Assembly (NCBI GenBank): GCA_025667525.1 | Contig: CM046877.1 | Location: 292,636,364 to 292,700,363 of the forward strand | Direction of reading: 5' to 3' | From: Glebionis coronaria | Lineage: Eukaryota; Streptophyta; Magnoliopsida; Asterales; Asteraceae | DNA: 64,000 nt | Part shown: positions 1 through 11,342 of the stretch, piece after piece | How the letters are laid out: every line of letters starts with the position of its first letter | How positions within the stretch are numbered: position 1 is the first letter of the stretch | Notes under the pieces: model-generated | Databases searched by the model: none | What the model was told of the DNA's origin: nothing | What the model saw: the letters and a program-made list of their open reading frames with translations, nothing else | Position numbers and translations under genes: made by a program

Positions 1-101
1 GAGGAGTTCGTTTAGAACAAGTATCCTCGTGTGATTTGTTGTTTGTGTGTTTGATCCTAAGGAGTAAATCTCGGGACGAGATTTCTATTAGGAGGGAGTG
101 A
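1..101 (+). mobile_element. 3' internal tail of a Ty3/gypsy retrotransposon
   Basis: This short stretch precedes a long LTR and ends in a purine-rich run (GGAGGGAGTGA, 91-101) directly before TGTGACAACC, which is the layout of a polypurine tract and 3' LTR. The words CTCGGGACGAGATTT resemble the usual end of plant gypsy polyproteins of the Tekay/Del type. That resemblance is from memory. The rest of the element lies outside the window. Confidence 0.6.
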
Positions 102-2727
102 TGTGACAACCGTGGTTTTGAGGTTCGTCACTTGGTCTTATTTTTAGGTTATTTTATGTGTGATTACTTGATTTGTGTGTTTACGTGTTTATTTTGTGTG
201 AACGAGTTTGGTGTGGTTATCGTTTATGAGTAGAGTACTCATAAGTAAATAGAGGAACGGTTATTTCATGTTCATGAGCTCACATTTAGTGACTATGAAA
301 TGAAATGGTGATATTTTGGTGTTTACGTATACGTATAAGTATTATAGTAATAGTATATTTTTTTAGGATTTACGGTTTAGCTTTTGGAGGTCTCGGATGA
401 GGTAATTAGTCATATGAGTATTTTTCGGGATGTTTTTAAGTCATTTAGGACTTAGTTATAAAGTTTATTTCAAAATTTGAGATTTTTTTTAAAAGTGTAT
501 ATTTTACGTCTTTTACGGTAAAACGCGTAAATTTGACTAGTTTTACGGTTTTAAGGTTTTGGAGGCTTTAGGAGCTGAAATAAATTAAGGAAAATTAAGG
601 TAATATTATTAATACAAATATTAATAATAAAAAGGAAAAAAAAAACGAAATTAAATGGGTATAGGTCAGTTATGTGAAAAAAAGAAAAGAAAAGGGGAAA
701 AAGGGAACCGGGCTTTTGTATTTGGGCTAGGACTGGTTAGGATCAATTATATAAGGTTTTTATTTATCAAAACACTTCATAAAATCCCTGGAGATCAATA
801 AGGAGTCGAAATATACAAGGGAGGAACTAGGGTTTTCATAAAAATCTTGGTTTTTCATAAATCAAAGGTAAATCTTTATAACCCTTTTTAATTAAATTGT
901 TTTTATGTTTCTTTAATCATCTTATGATGGATTTAGGTTAGGGTTTATTATAAAAACAGTAAATTAATGTTATATTAATCATAACATGATGATTACATAA
1001 ATTATGGCTTGTAATTAGAGGGATTAGGGTTAATTAATGAGGTTGATCTTGTTAAACCCGTTTTTAAAAACTGGGCAGAATTTTGGGTCATTGTTTTAAT
1101 CATATAGGGAGTTCTATAAACTCTTATTTTACGATCCAAGTACCCCTGGAAAGGTATTTGAAGTGGCTTTCCAATGCAAGAAACTAGAACTAAATTGGAG
1201 GTAGGGAAGTGGGTCAAAAACAAGTTACAACAGTCGGAGGTCAAAACAGTTTTGAATTCAGCTTGTTTTCTTTTTAAGTTTTGGGTTGTTTGGGGTACTT
1301 AGGGTTGCATTGGGATCTTCTCACGAACATGAGAGATGATTTATATATTGTAGTAAGTATCTGCACTTGGGCTAAGGTTGTGGTTTAGGGTAAGACCCCT
1401 TAATGGTAACAAACTTTTAGTACGTTTAAAATCAGGAAATCTGTAATGACAAAAGTAGATATATGTATATCGGGGCCTTAACAGTAGCTTTAAGGTTAGG
1501 TCAAGTGGGAGGTGTTAGCCAACATACGTAAGGGTATGAATATTCCTTTTACAGAAACCATGGGTATGTTTAAGTGGACGTTTGACTTAAAGTTTTGAGA
1601 CCTAAAAACTGGGACTGTTTTGGGTAAAATATGAACGGGATAGTTATTAAACTTAACCAAGTTAAGGACTTGTTAAGGAAGGGTAATGGGGTGATTAGAG
1701 CTTAACAATGAGGTAATTATACGGGAATAGACTAGATGTCCATCATAGGTTGATGAGCCATCTCAGTGATTGGTTCGTGTATTGATTTCGTGTTTTTGGT
1801 TGTTAGCTTGTTGCTAGTGCGAGGACTTGTGAAGAAGCTATCAGGTGAGTTTCATAGTCCCATGTTTAATATTGATTTTGACTTCCAGATGGGATGGAAG
1901 AGACACTGTGTTGAGTTATTTTCTAAATTGATGCTGTGAATGTGTTTGTGATTTGAGATGGACTTGTGTGTACATTATGTGATTAACTGCTATGTGATTT
2001 TTGATTGTGTATGATTTGGATCGGGGGACACGAGCCGTCTCAGTTATTGTGGTTTGACAAGGTAGTGGCCTTGTGGTTTGACAAGGTAGTGGCCTTGTGG
2101 TTTGACAAGGTAGTGGCCTTGTGGTTTGCCAAGGTAGTGGCCTTGGGATAGGTACATAGTGTGATCATCTATGGTACCATGATGTTGTTTGGCAAGGTAG
2201 GAGCCTTGGATTGGTTTGGTATGATTAATCTTGATTGATAGTTGTTAATGCATATTTGTAGCACATTGTCCATATGTTATTGTGTTGATGGTTGTTATTC
2301 ACAGCTTATAACTGATTTAGCGTTAGAGTCTAAACCTATGACTCTCACCAACTTTATGTTGACGTGTGTTAGTGTCTCTTTCAGGTGAGAATGTGGTTAA
2401 GCTTAAGGATAGAAGTGGCTAGACTTGGATGCCTTAGGATTGCATATAGAAGGAGATCCCTGTTCCTTCTTAGCTTTGTTTGTTCATTTATCTAGTGATA
2501 CTGTTGGCACCTATATGTTTGTTTGTTTGTGTTATTTGTTTGTCTTGGGTAAGAGGTAGGGCTGTTACCTACTTACCTAGACTCTTGCATTGTTGAGATA
2601 TTGTCATGACATTTGTGTCACCATTTTATGACATTTCTTATATCATTTAGTTATCTCTATAGACACGCTATTGTTGTGATGATATCCATACGTCGTGCCC
2701 CATATTCCGCCATGGTGGGGTGTGACA
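102..2727 (+). repeat. 3' LTR of the Ty3/gypsy element (2.6 kb)
   Basis: The LTR begins TGTGACAACC after the polypurine tract and ends GGGGTGTGACA, a TG...CA element of about 2626 bp, typical of large gypsy LTRs. A TATA-like ATTATATAAGG lies near 747-757. A four-copy 24-bp minisatellite sits at 2047-2142. The partner LTR is outside the window, so the boundaries rest on end motifs only and the last few bases are uncertain. The element appears to have inserted into copia element H, whose remnant starts immediately after it. Confidence 0.65.
2047..2142 (+). repeat. 24-bp minisatellite, 4 copies, inside gypsy LTR
   Basis: The unit TTGTGGTTTGACAAGGTAGT plus GGCC is repeated four times head to tail (2047, 2071, 2095, 2119). 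The fourth copy has one change (GACAAGG to GCCAAGG). A further degraded relative (TTGGCAAGGTAGGAGCCTTG) lies near 2187-2207. Confidence 0.95.
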
Positions 2728-2730
2728 CCA

Positions 2731-3478
2731 GCTGCCAAGGAGGCACAACGAAGGAATCTTACAAAGATTGAGGCCAAAAGAAACAAACTTAAGGAGGAGT
2801 ACCTGAAGATAGTTAATGAAAGAACTAACCCAGATCCAATCACCAAGTACACATGCTCCACTCAAAGAACAAGAATGCAAACATGACCATCTTTAGAGGA
2901 AACTGCCCAACCAATTACAAAGTGGATAATAACTTAAAGTTAAAGAGTCTATGACTCTCTGAATGGTTGAAATTTTGACTCTAGCTACCAAGAAGTTTGG
3001 GCCTAGCGCAGCTCATATGATGAAGAATATCCACGCCAAGATTGGTTGGGTGAAAGAAACAGCCCACAAACTCAAGCTTCCATTGCCAACAACTATCTAA
3101 TGATCAACCAAAGAACATCAAGAAAAGAAAAACTGCAATGGGTCCGATATTTGAAAGATTGGTCACATAGGATATAGTTGTTGATGGGATGTACAGAAAC
3201 ATCATACTCCCCAAGGAAATCACAAGACCTGTTGATGGCCAGGCCTACACTAAACTTGAAAGGGCATGGTATTCATGAACACAAATACAAAGTATTGTTT
3301 CCAAAGGGAAAATGAGTTGAGGCTGGCTTCCATAGTACATCTAATCAGACTCAGACAATGACTCATAATAAACTCTGAGTATGCAAAGACCTTAGACAAT
3401 GAATTCGAAGTAGAGATCGGTTCCAGAGCTGACAAAACAGAGGCTGAAAAAATCTGTGAGCTCAACCTTGACATCTGA
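2731..3478 (+). pseudogene. Decayed 3' extra ORF of copia element H
   Basis: The first part reads without stops as a lysine- and glutamate-rich segment (AKRNKLKEEY, ERTNPDPITK). After an indel, the ATG at 2883 opens MTIFRGN followed by NYKVDNN, then repeated stops and frame changes. The last readable piece ends ADKTEAEKICELNLDI with a stop at 3476-3478. I recall this protein series as the C-terminal part of the extra ORF that sits between RNase H and the 3' LTR in Asteraceae copia elements. Its position just before a polypurine tract and LTR agrees with that. Its function is unknown. It is broken by several stops and indels, and its 5' part was separated by the gypsy insertion. Confidence 0.6.
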
Positions 3479-3635
3479 AGACCTTTATGTTTTATTTTGT
3501 AAATCACCAGTTGATGTCTCTATAATAGATCGGGTCTTTTAATAAAAGTTCAAGCATGTTAATTAAATTATGTGTAAGAAGAAGTTGTGTAATCACTTAC
3601 AATAATTTTAAAATTAGTATAATTTATGCTCAAAT

Positions 3636-3644
3636 AGGGGGAGA
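3636..3644 (+). promoter_or_regulatory. Polypurine tract of element H
   Basis: The run AGGGGGAGA lies directly before TTGTTGGGCC, the start of the LTR. It would prime plus-strand DNA synthesis. Sirevirus-like elements commonly have this form. Confidence 0.7.
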
Positions 3645-3645
3645 T

Positions 3646-4516
3646 TGTTGGGCCAATGAAAGTCTTAGCTATGGCCCAGTCTAGATTTGTTTTAAATTAG
3701 ACTAAGTGTTGAAGGTAGCTGAAAGAGTCCAGCGATAGAGATTAGACCAACAGAAGGTAAAGCCTCAGCTGGCACACCCGAAACATGCAAGTCAAATACA
3801 ACGTCAGAGAAGTCAAAGATTATCTAAAGTCATACTCACCAGCTTTTATGGATAAGCTGGTATGTAGAAAGAATGTGATGATGTCTGAGGACCTCTGATA
3901 TGGCAATGCTTAGAGGTCACTCAGAACCCTTTGAAGATCAAACAAGCAGATAATTGCCTTATCCCATTTATAGTTTAGGCGGAAGAATCTCTAAAAGTAC
4001 TTTGGGCGGGACAAAGTGAAAATTCAAGATAAAGGAGCTTAGTACGACCTACTGTGAAAGGTGAACAATTGGCAGAACTGTTTATAGAAAGTTGGTTAAA
4101 GGCATGTTCAAGAATGGACATGCATTTAATAAAGTGTACTGCTCCACTCAGAAGCTGACACGTGCTAACTACTCCTACTAAAGAAGCAACTCCGTACCAC
4201 TATAAATAGGAGTAAGAAAGAGGATAAAAACAACACTTGTATTTATTGTTAGAATCTTTTTATTTCTCCTTGTTGAACCTCTGGAGTCTCTTGCTGTCTA
4301 CCAACGACTCTTAGGTTCACTTGTAAACTTGAGTCTCGAATCAAGTTTACTTGTTTAAAAGGTTCTTTCTTTATTGTCATTCAACAAGTGTAATCCATAA
4401 CACTTTGTAATACTTTGTTTATAAGTTAATAAAACATTACGCGTTTGAAAAGTAAAATCACTAAGTGTTATATTTGTACTCAAGTTATAGTATTACAATA
4501 GGCGTATTTTGGGACA
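3646..4516 (+). repeat. 3' LTR of copia element H
   Basis: It begins TGTTGGGCCAATG after the polypurine tract. It has a TATA box (TATAAATAGG, 4201-4210) followed by a T-rich and AATAAAA-like region near 4428. The best end is GGGACA at 4516, because I recall related LTRs ending GGGACA before the primer site. No second LTR is visible, so the end is less sure than the start. The alternative end TCAACA at 4386 would leave out the polyadenylation-like region. Confidence 0.55.
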
Positions 4517-6761
4517 TTCAATATGAAGTGTTCTATTTGACTTATGGAGATGCCTACCCCTCATCTCGATAAATAAGGATCAGGGAGATCCTTTTTTAAA
4601 ACAACTGTTCTTCCTCAATATAATCTTAAATAAGTTTATAATAAAAAGGGGGGTTTTGAGGGTATACCGTGTGCATATATTTGTCGATCATTTGTAGTCT
4701 TTCGTGTTAACTACTTGTGCTCGATACAACCCGTAATCTAGCGATTCCGTAATATCAAACATCAAATTTATTGTCTGTATTGTACAACAATAATGATCTT
4801 TAATACACTATATTATCATTGACTGTCTACTCCTTTAATAGAATATATTTACGAGAAAAGCAATAGAATGAAAACTAACTTCCTAAAAGTGTTGTTGACA
4901 AATGTAGAGCACATAACTTTCTTTGTCTCCAACTTCAAATTATACAAGTGTGCACATTCATCAGTGTAGGGAGGTCGATTAAATAAACATATCCCATCTC
5001 CACGTACATATCTTCGACGATACTTTAGCGGTTGATACAAGTATTAGGGTGTTATTCTACTAAAAGATCAAACGTATGAGTATTATATAAAGTTTATATA
5101 GTACGTGAATACAAAGTATTAAGGTGTCTTCTTTATCCATGGTGTTAGTGTTACACAGTTACTTGGTCATGCTGACCGTGGGACTGGTCAGTTAGTGCCG
5201 CTAGAGAGTTGGTTTCCCTTATAAGCTCTATAGTACAGAAGCAAAGTTCTTTGTAGACGCCACCAAAACACATAGATGACTGATTAATCTAATGATGACG
5301 TTTTTGAGATTATATTCCTTCCTATCGAACTTAGTTCAGTCATCAACTGTCATGAGAAGTAAGTTTGGCACACAATACAGGTATGATAAACTTGCTAGCG
5401 CTACTGATCTTGAGGTACACATGCAAGTCATCCGAGTTTCTAATAACCAACAAATAACAGAAAATGTTTATTTGGAACGGTTTAAAAGGCTTTTAGGAAC
5501 GTTTATAATTCGTAAAGTGATATTATATGGAACGCTTTCTATATAAACCGTTCCAGATTGCTAGTTAGAAGATGTGGGGATATCAAATATTCTTGAACGC
5601 TTTTCACTTCTAGTGTTCCAAATGTCATTCATCTTTTGGACCAATTCCACACACAACCGTTCCAATGCCAATCAAAACTATTCCCATTTCTGTTTTGACC
5701 CATTTTCTGTTGCGGGATTTTTCAGCCAAAATCGGCTATTCCATTTCTGCAACAACGCATAACCGGTTGTGTTAAGCCAACAATATCGAATAATGCAAAT
5801 ATATTATAAACAACATGATATTAAGCCAACAATCCATAACATGAAATTCATCATTTACAAGTAAACTATCTAAATTCTGATTAGCGAGTTCCATCCATAC
5901 AACTAAACTTTTTTCCAAAATCTAACTAAGACACACATCATTTTTAAAAAACATCCACACACCAAACATATACCTAAATCCTTTCTTTCTGTGGCTGGTT
6001 GTGATGCTCATAAAAAACATTGCTCGTACGATCTACCAACTTGTTTTTAAATCTGCCGTGGATATTGGCTTTGTCGTTGTAAGCATTTTCATCCAAAAAG
6101 GGGTTTTGTTGGCATTGAAGGTTCAACCTGTGCCGATCTTTAGGGAAGCTACATTTAATTAAGATGGAATAAACCTTAATAAGTTTCATACAATGACAAA
6201 CTGATTGAGATAATCTGCTTAAGTCATCAGTGGTACCACAACAACAGTGGTACCACAACAACATTATTCGCGTAAGTTTTTACGACGGTGTCTACTACCT
6301 TCGTGTAACCCGGGCACATTTAAATCCCATCTAACATCCCATCAAGTCTTGGATGACTTTGCTACACATCTACAATACAAACATACAAATAAAATTCAGA
6401 AATCAAAATGACAACTATATCTATTACTTTATGATACTATTTTCATTCTCCTATCCTAGTTAAAGACATAACAATAACATACCAAAACAGTTAAGAACCG
6501 CAGTAATACACTAATCTTATTGCAACCTCCATCAAGAAGCGCATCTAGCAAATAACCAAAAATATATTACCCCCACAAACCTACCAGCTTTACAAGATAG
6601 TAATATGCTAGATACTAGAACGTAAAAGCTCGTATGTCAATAATTGACATATAATCGCAGAAATTTTTAAAAGCCAATTGCTTACTCACCTGCAAGCTCT
6701 GTTGAGTATTCTACAATATTTCCTTGAAAAAACCCTCATAATCCGAGTTCAATAATCCAAT
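4517..6761. other. AT-rich intergenic DNA, no recognised gene
   Basis: Only short open frames without family motifs occur here. Around 5460-5560 several copies of a GGAACG(C/G)TTT word occur in both orientations, as in the subterminal regions of CACTA transposons, but I found no CACTA ends. A 17-bp unit (CAGTGGTACCACAACAA) is duplicated in tandem near 6229-6262. A minus-strand frame of 96 codons at 5974-6264 has no recognisable motif. Confidence 0.5.
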
Positions 6762-6769
6762 CTGAACAC
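6762..6769. repeat. Left 8-bp target duplication of hAT-like element
   Basis: CTGAACAC here is repeated exactly at 7506-7513, on either side of a 736-bp element. Eight base pairs is the duplication length of hAT transposases. Confidence 0.85.
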
Positions 6770-7505
6770 TAGGGCCGGTTTTAGACAAGTGTGAGCAGTA
6801 CAATGGCACAGGGCCTCCATGTCTTTGGGGCGTCCATTTTTTAGATCTTAAGGTTAGTATAAACTCGCCTTTGGATGTTTTGGTTCAAGTATTAATAGAT
6901 ATTTTTATGAAGAAATATGTTCAAAATATTAAGAACACTTGATTCACGGTTGTAAAAACAAGAACCCAAATTTTGTTTTTATTGAAGTGAATACAGAACG
7001 TATTTCTATCGGAGAAGATGACCCAGATCTTAAATTTTTGTTTTTATTTTATAAATCACGTGTTTAACCCTTCTATTTTATAGAGTTTTCCATAACATTT
7101 AAACTAGTTTGTATAGTACTAGCATTATTTTAGTAAAAAGTAAAACAACCCAAATATCTACAAAAAATTGTATTTTCTAACTTCACAAATGATTTTTATA
7201 TAAATTTCCGTTGTTTGATGTTATAAAAATAATTTTGAAGCTATAGTTATATTTCAAGATATACTCTAAATAATTTATCAGACTTTGTATACTCTTCACA
7301 TGTTTGTTAGAATTCAGTGGGTTTTATTTCAAAAGAACACAAAGTATACCGAAATTTGAAAAAAAACATATTAGAAAAATTATTATTTGCTTAGTAATAG
7401 ATATCAATGGCATAAACACATATTAAGTTAAATAAGTTTTTACTAGTGTTCAAGGGCCTCATACAAAATATGGTACAGGGCTCTTAGAATCACGAGCTAA
7501 CCCTG
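6770..7505. mobile_element. Non-autonomous hAT-like DNA transposon (MITE-like)
   Basis: The element starts TAGGGCCGGTTTTAG and ends GCTAACCCTG. Read from the other strand the end is CAGGGTTAGC, an imperfect terminal inverted repeat. Subterminal ACAGGGCC-like words occur near both ends (6815-6825 and 7440-7490). It is flanked by perfect 8-bp direct repeats. It is AT-rich inside and has no transposase-length ORF, so it depends on a transposase made elsewhere. The hAT assignment follows from the 8-bp duplication and the TAGGGCCGG-like tip. Confidence 0.75.
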
Positions 7506-7513
7506 CTGAACAC
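7506..7513. repeat. Right 8-bp target duplication of hAT-like element
   Basis: CTGAACAC matches 6762-6769 exactly. Confidence 0.85.
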
Positions 7514-9517
7514 CCAAAATCGAAAAAGAGAATCAATAACATCTTACAACAAGCCTTACCGTCGATACTCTGCATATAATGGTAAGTTAACGATTGGCCG
7601 ATTACCAATTACAGTTACGCACTACCCAATTCATCATTGATAGTAGTAAACTTACACTTGTTTAGGAAAACGTAAAAGCGACAAGTATTAAGTGTACGTT
7701 TAGGAAAACGTAAAACACTTATGACCCAAGTTATGACTTCTTTCACCAAGGAGGATTAATGTGTATGTTAAACTTGTAATTTTTTGGATTAATATTAATG
7801 AAGATGAGAAAGGAAACAAAGAAAAATGACGGATACAGTTCATTTAAACTACGACGAATAATAACGTAAAACATGACGAATTTAAAAATTTAAACTAAAA
7901 AATAATTAAAAATAAAAAATAAATCCAAAATAATATAAGTAAGAATAAAAATTTAATAAAAATATTTTAAAACTTATTTTTAATTTAATATTTAATTTTA
8001 AATGCTATTAAAAGCCTTAAAATTAAATAAAATCAAAAATAAATCCAAAATATTATTTTATCAAATAAGAATCTCACTTATTTTTATTATATTATAACTA
8101 AAAAGTAATTTTTTTTATTTACTTTTTTATCTAATGAATTTTAATTTTAAATGACTAAAAACAATTAGAATATTAAAATAATCCTAAAAATTAATTAAAC
8201 AATGACAAAAATATGAAAACTTTTCTAAAAATCCTAAATTAATTTATATTACTAGAGAAAAATGAAAATTTCAAGTAAAAATTGATTTCAGCCTAATAGG
8301 ACAAAAACCATATTGCTATGATGTTGAGTTGTTTGACTTTTGGCAAAGCAGTGGCTACCTTTTGTTGGTCAGTGGGAACATGAGTTTCCACTGCTTGTTA
8401 CAGAGAGTGATTTATGCTCAATTTGAGCTTTGTTTACTTGATTAAATGGACAATGGGTTGTAGGGAGTCAAATAAAACTCACAAACACAAACAACTAACA
8501 AAATTGATCCATGGAATCAATCAAAACAGCAAGAAAATGAGGTCTTGTAGCACAATAAAGCATCAGCAGGTTGTCAAAAAAATATTTGACCACCCAAAAG
8601 TTACGATCAAGCCTATATCAGATTTGGTAGGTCTAATGTAGCTTAAAAAACACTTGTGTATCAAATTTAAAGCCTAAAATCACTTTCTGATATAACTAGT
8701 AAGCAAAAATTGACTTTTACTGGTGTAGTGTGCACTAGAACCAATTTTAACCCAATAAATCTTGTTTTCAAGTGATGCAAACAACCATTTTTATAACATA
8801 CATTACTAAACCTAGGATTAATCTATATTGTCACCACTTTGCACCATCCAAAACACACAAACAAGACTGGAAACAAGATCGATGTGAAAGACGTGTTTTA
8901 TGTAGTTTCAAGCTAACAACCAAAATTAGTTTTGCCAGTAACCATCATACTCACATACTCTACCAATAATATTAGAGACAGGACAAGTTTAGCAGGCAAA
9001 CAAATGACACTAAACATGTAACTTAAAACCTCTAAAACCCCTAATCCAAACACTCCTTTTACTAGTGATCAACCAAAATTTGAAAAGGACTTTCAACTTA
9101 ACTATGAAAACTTTTTTTTTCTCAAATACTAAATCATGTGTAAAACCTTAAACTAACACCATATCAGGCAAGTAACATCAACATATAGCATACAATCATA
9201 AAATTCTATTACCACACAAATCTTAACAGAAAATATAAAAAATTAAAAAGGGAGGGAAGGAACAAACCTCCAAGGTGTACAATCCACACCTTGGGGGTTT
9301 AAGAGCTGATGTGTGAGAAATTTACACAAGCTTCCAAAGCTAAAACATAAAAATGGAAAGGATGCTTCAAGAGCAGTTAGTACAAGCAATATGAACCCAA
9401 TCTTGGTGATTTTGAACAGCCCCACAAGTCTTATTGTCCAAACGTATGCACCCACTACATACTAATTCAGTTAATCATGGTGCTATGGTAATCCATATGC
9501 CCTAACTAAAAGTTATG
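7514..9517. other. Very AT-rich intergenic DNA flanking LARD1
   Basis: The stretch 7860-8280 is extremely A+T rich (runs such as TAAAAATAAAAAATAAAT) and has no coding potential. The rest (8280-9517) holds short unrelated frames, the best being 70 codons at 9243-9455 on the minus strand with no motif I recognise. It could belong to an old host gene or intron; nothing seen proves it. Confidence 0.4.
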
Positions 9518-9522
9518 GGGAT
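9518..9522. repeat. Left target duplication of LARD1 (GGGAT)
   Basis: GGGAT directly precedes the left LTR and recurs at 37451-37455 directly after the right LTR. This ties the two LTRs, 26 kb apart, to one insertion event. Confidence 0.9.
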
Positions 9523-11138
9523 TGATAGGTGTGAAAACACTCATCCTTTCACCACTTATTGTTTGTTAAAATGAGACCAAAACGCGTGTTTAATGTCATT
9601 TGTTTGGAATTATGCGTGGTTTGTGTGTTTGTTGTGTTTTCAGAGCCAACCGGATAAATATTGAAGAAAACACGGGCTTTCACGGGCTTTTATCAAAGAA
9701 AAAGACAAAAGACGAAGTCAAGAAATCAAGAGTGCAAAAAGAACGGAAGTCCAAGGCCTATGCTGAAGATTTATCAAAGAAAAAGTCCAAAGATGGAAGT
9801 TTAATAAAGCCGAAGAACTCAAGTCTTATTTACGAAGAAATTTCAAGACGAGTTTAAAGAAATCCCGAGCCAAAAGTCGAGACTTTAAAGACGAGACGGA
9901 AGAAAAGAAAGAAAGGAGGAAGCCACCAACCATTCCCCTCTCCTATATATACCACCCTCATTTGTTAGGAAAGTGTTGGTTAGTTTTAGGAGTAGATTAG
10001 GATAGATTAGGAGTAGTTTTCTCTCTCTAGATTTATTGCTTTCTCTCTCTAGATTAATGTTTAAAACTTAAATCTTTAAAGTTGTTATTGTTGAATCTTT
10101 GCTTTTTAATCATGCTTTTAAGTAATCTTCTTCTACCTTTCTTGCTTAATCTTTACTTTTGATTATGGTATGTTCTTGGGTTTTCATGGTTTTAATCAAG
10201 TGGGTTTTGATTGATTTGATCATTAGTGTTAGTTTTATTGCTTTGGTTTGATTAGGTATTGTTAGTTAATCATTAGTGGCTATTTTGCTTTAATCTTTTG
10301 GTTTATCTTGGTTGATTTTGGTCAAATCCGTGCTATTGTTTTTCTCCCTGTTCTTCGTATCTTTCATTTGCCCAGATTCCGAATCAGTACTTTTATTCCG
10401 AACCAGCGTTTTCTAGTTATTATTCCGCATCAACATTATTTTTCCGTATGAACTAGCTATTCCGAATCAAGCAATCTTTCCGAATGAAGCTCACATTCCG
10501 CATGAGCTAATTTTTATTCCGGATCAGTGTTATATTCCGAATGAACTTCTTTTTCCGCATGAAGCATTTATTCCGAATGAGCCTATTTTCCGCATGAAGC
10601 ATTTATTCCGAATCAGCTATTATTCCGGATGAAGCTATTTATTCGGCATGAGTTGTTATTCCGAATGAATCCCATTTATTCCGGATGAAACAATTATTCC
10701 GGATGAAGCTGTTTTATTCCGGATGAAGCCATTTATTCCGGATGAGGGACTTTATTCCGGATGAAGCTGTTTTTTTCCGAATGAAGAGTTTTTCTTAGAT
10801 TTGTAATTTTTATATTTTTCAGAAAAGTAACAGTTTTCTGGTGATTGTTTTTAGCTTATTTATATTACTTCGCGCATTTTATTTTTCAGTCTTTAGTTAA
10901 TTTCGTCTTTTAGATTTATTTTTATTTTATCGTTTCGCTTTAAGTTACGTTTTATTATTGCTCCTTTATTATTTGTCTTTGGTTTATTTTTATTTCGCTT
11001 CGCATTTACCTTTTCAAGTAGAATAGATATCCAACTTCCCTTTTTGTTACCAAGAACAACTGAGTCACACTTAAACCTTAATCAATTCGAAAAGATCGGA
11101 CGCTAATATTTTCTTACTGGGCAAAACCCCTTGTATTA
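9523..11138 (+). repeat. 5' LTR of LARD1
   Basis: It starts TGATAGGTGTG and ends CCTTGTATTA. The solo relative at 23337-24950 ends GTATCA, so the TTA end here is probably a mutated CA. A TATA box (CTATATATACC) lies at 9943-9953. Upstream of it is a purine-rich block (about 9660-9900) conserved in all LTRs of the group. From 10375 to 10790 the motif TTCCGAATGAAGC and variants recur about every 17-25 bp. The LTR matches 35830-37450 along its whole length. Confidence 0.9.
10375..10790 (+). repeat. Degenerate TTCCGRATGAAG repeat tract in the LARD1 5' LTR
   Basis: About 20 copies of ATTCCG(A/C/G)ATGA(A/G) with T-rich spacers follow one another. The same tract is present in the 3' LTR (about 36680-37100). 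Related but different tracts occur in the solo LTR (24215-24660) and in LARD2 (45565-45895). Confidence 0.9.
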
Positions 11139-11140
11139 AA

Positions 11141-11154
11141 TGGCGCGGCTGCCG
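11141..11154 (+). promoter_or_regulatory. LARD1 primer binding site (tRNA-Asp-like)
   Basis: TGGCGCGGCTGCCG lies 2 bp after the LTR. LARD2 has TGGCGCCGCTGCCG at the same place. Such sequences match the tRNA-Asp primer site reported for Athila-type elements; the tRNA assignment is from memory. Confidence 0.65.
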
Positions 11155-11342
11155 GCTCTTTTCGTGAAGATTAACGGTTTTTGTGAGAGACGCGTTGGCT
11201 TTTGGGATCCGTTCACTCGTGAACGTTATTTTTTCGTGTCAAAAATTTTCAAAAATCCCAAAAGTATTTGAAAAATCATAAAAGCATCTCTTTTTCAAAG
11301 TTTTGCACCAAAAATATTCTTCTTGCTTATCTATTTTTCTTT

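Noticed and set aside
5974..6264. 96-codon minus-strand frame
   Set aside because: No family motif; low-complexity start from a tandem duplication (CAACAACAGTGGTACC); likely chance.
8700..8730. ACTGGTGTAGTG resembling the end of a CACTA transposon
   Set aside because: No matching CACTA start with the same subterminal sequence and no 3-bp duplication could be found.
9243..9455. 70-codon minus-strand frame as a host gene exon
   Set aside because: No recognised motif, no splice context that I can support, and no continuation across the LARD1 insertion.
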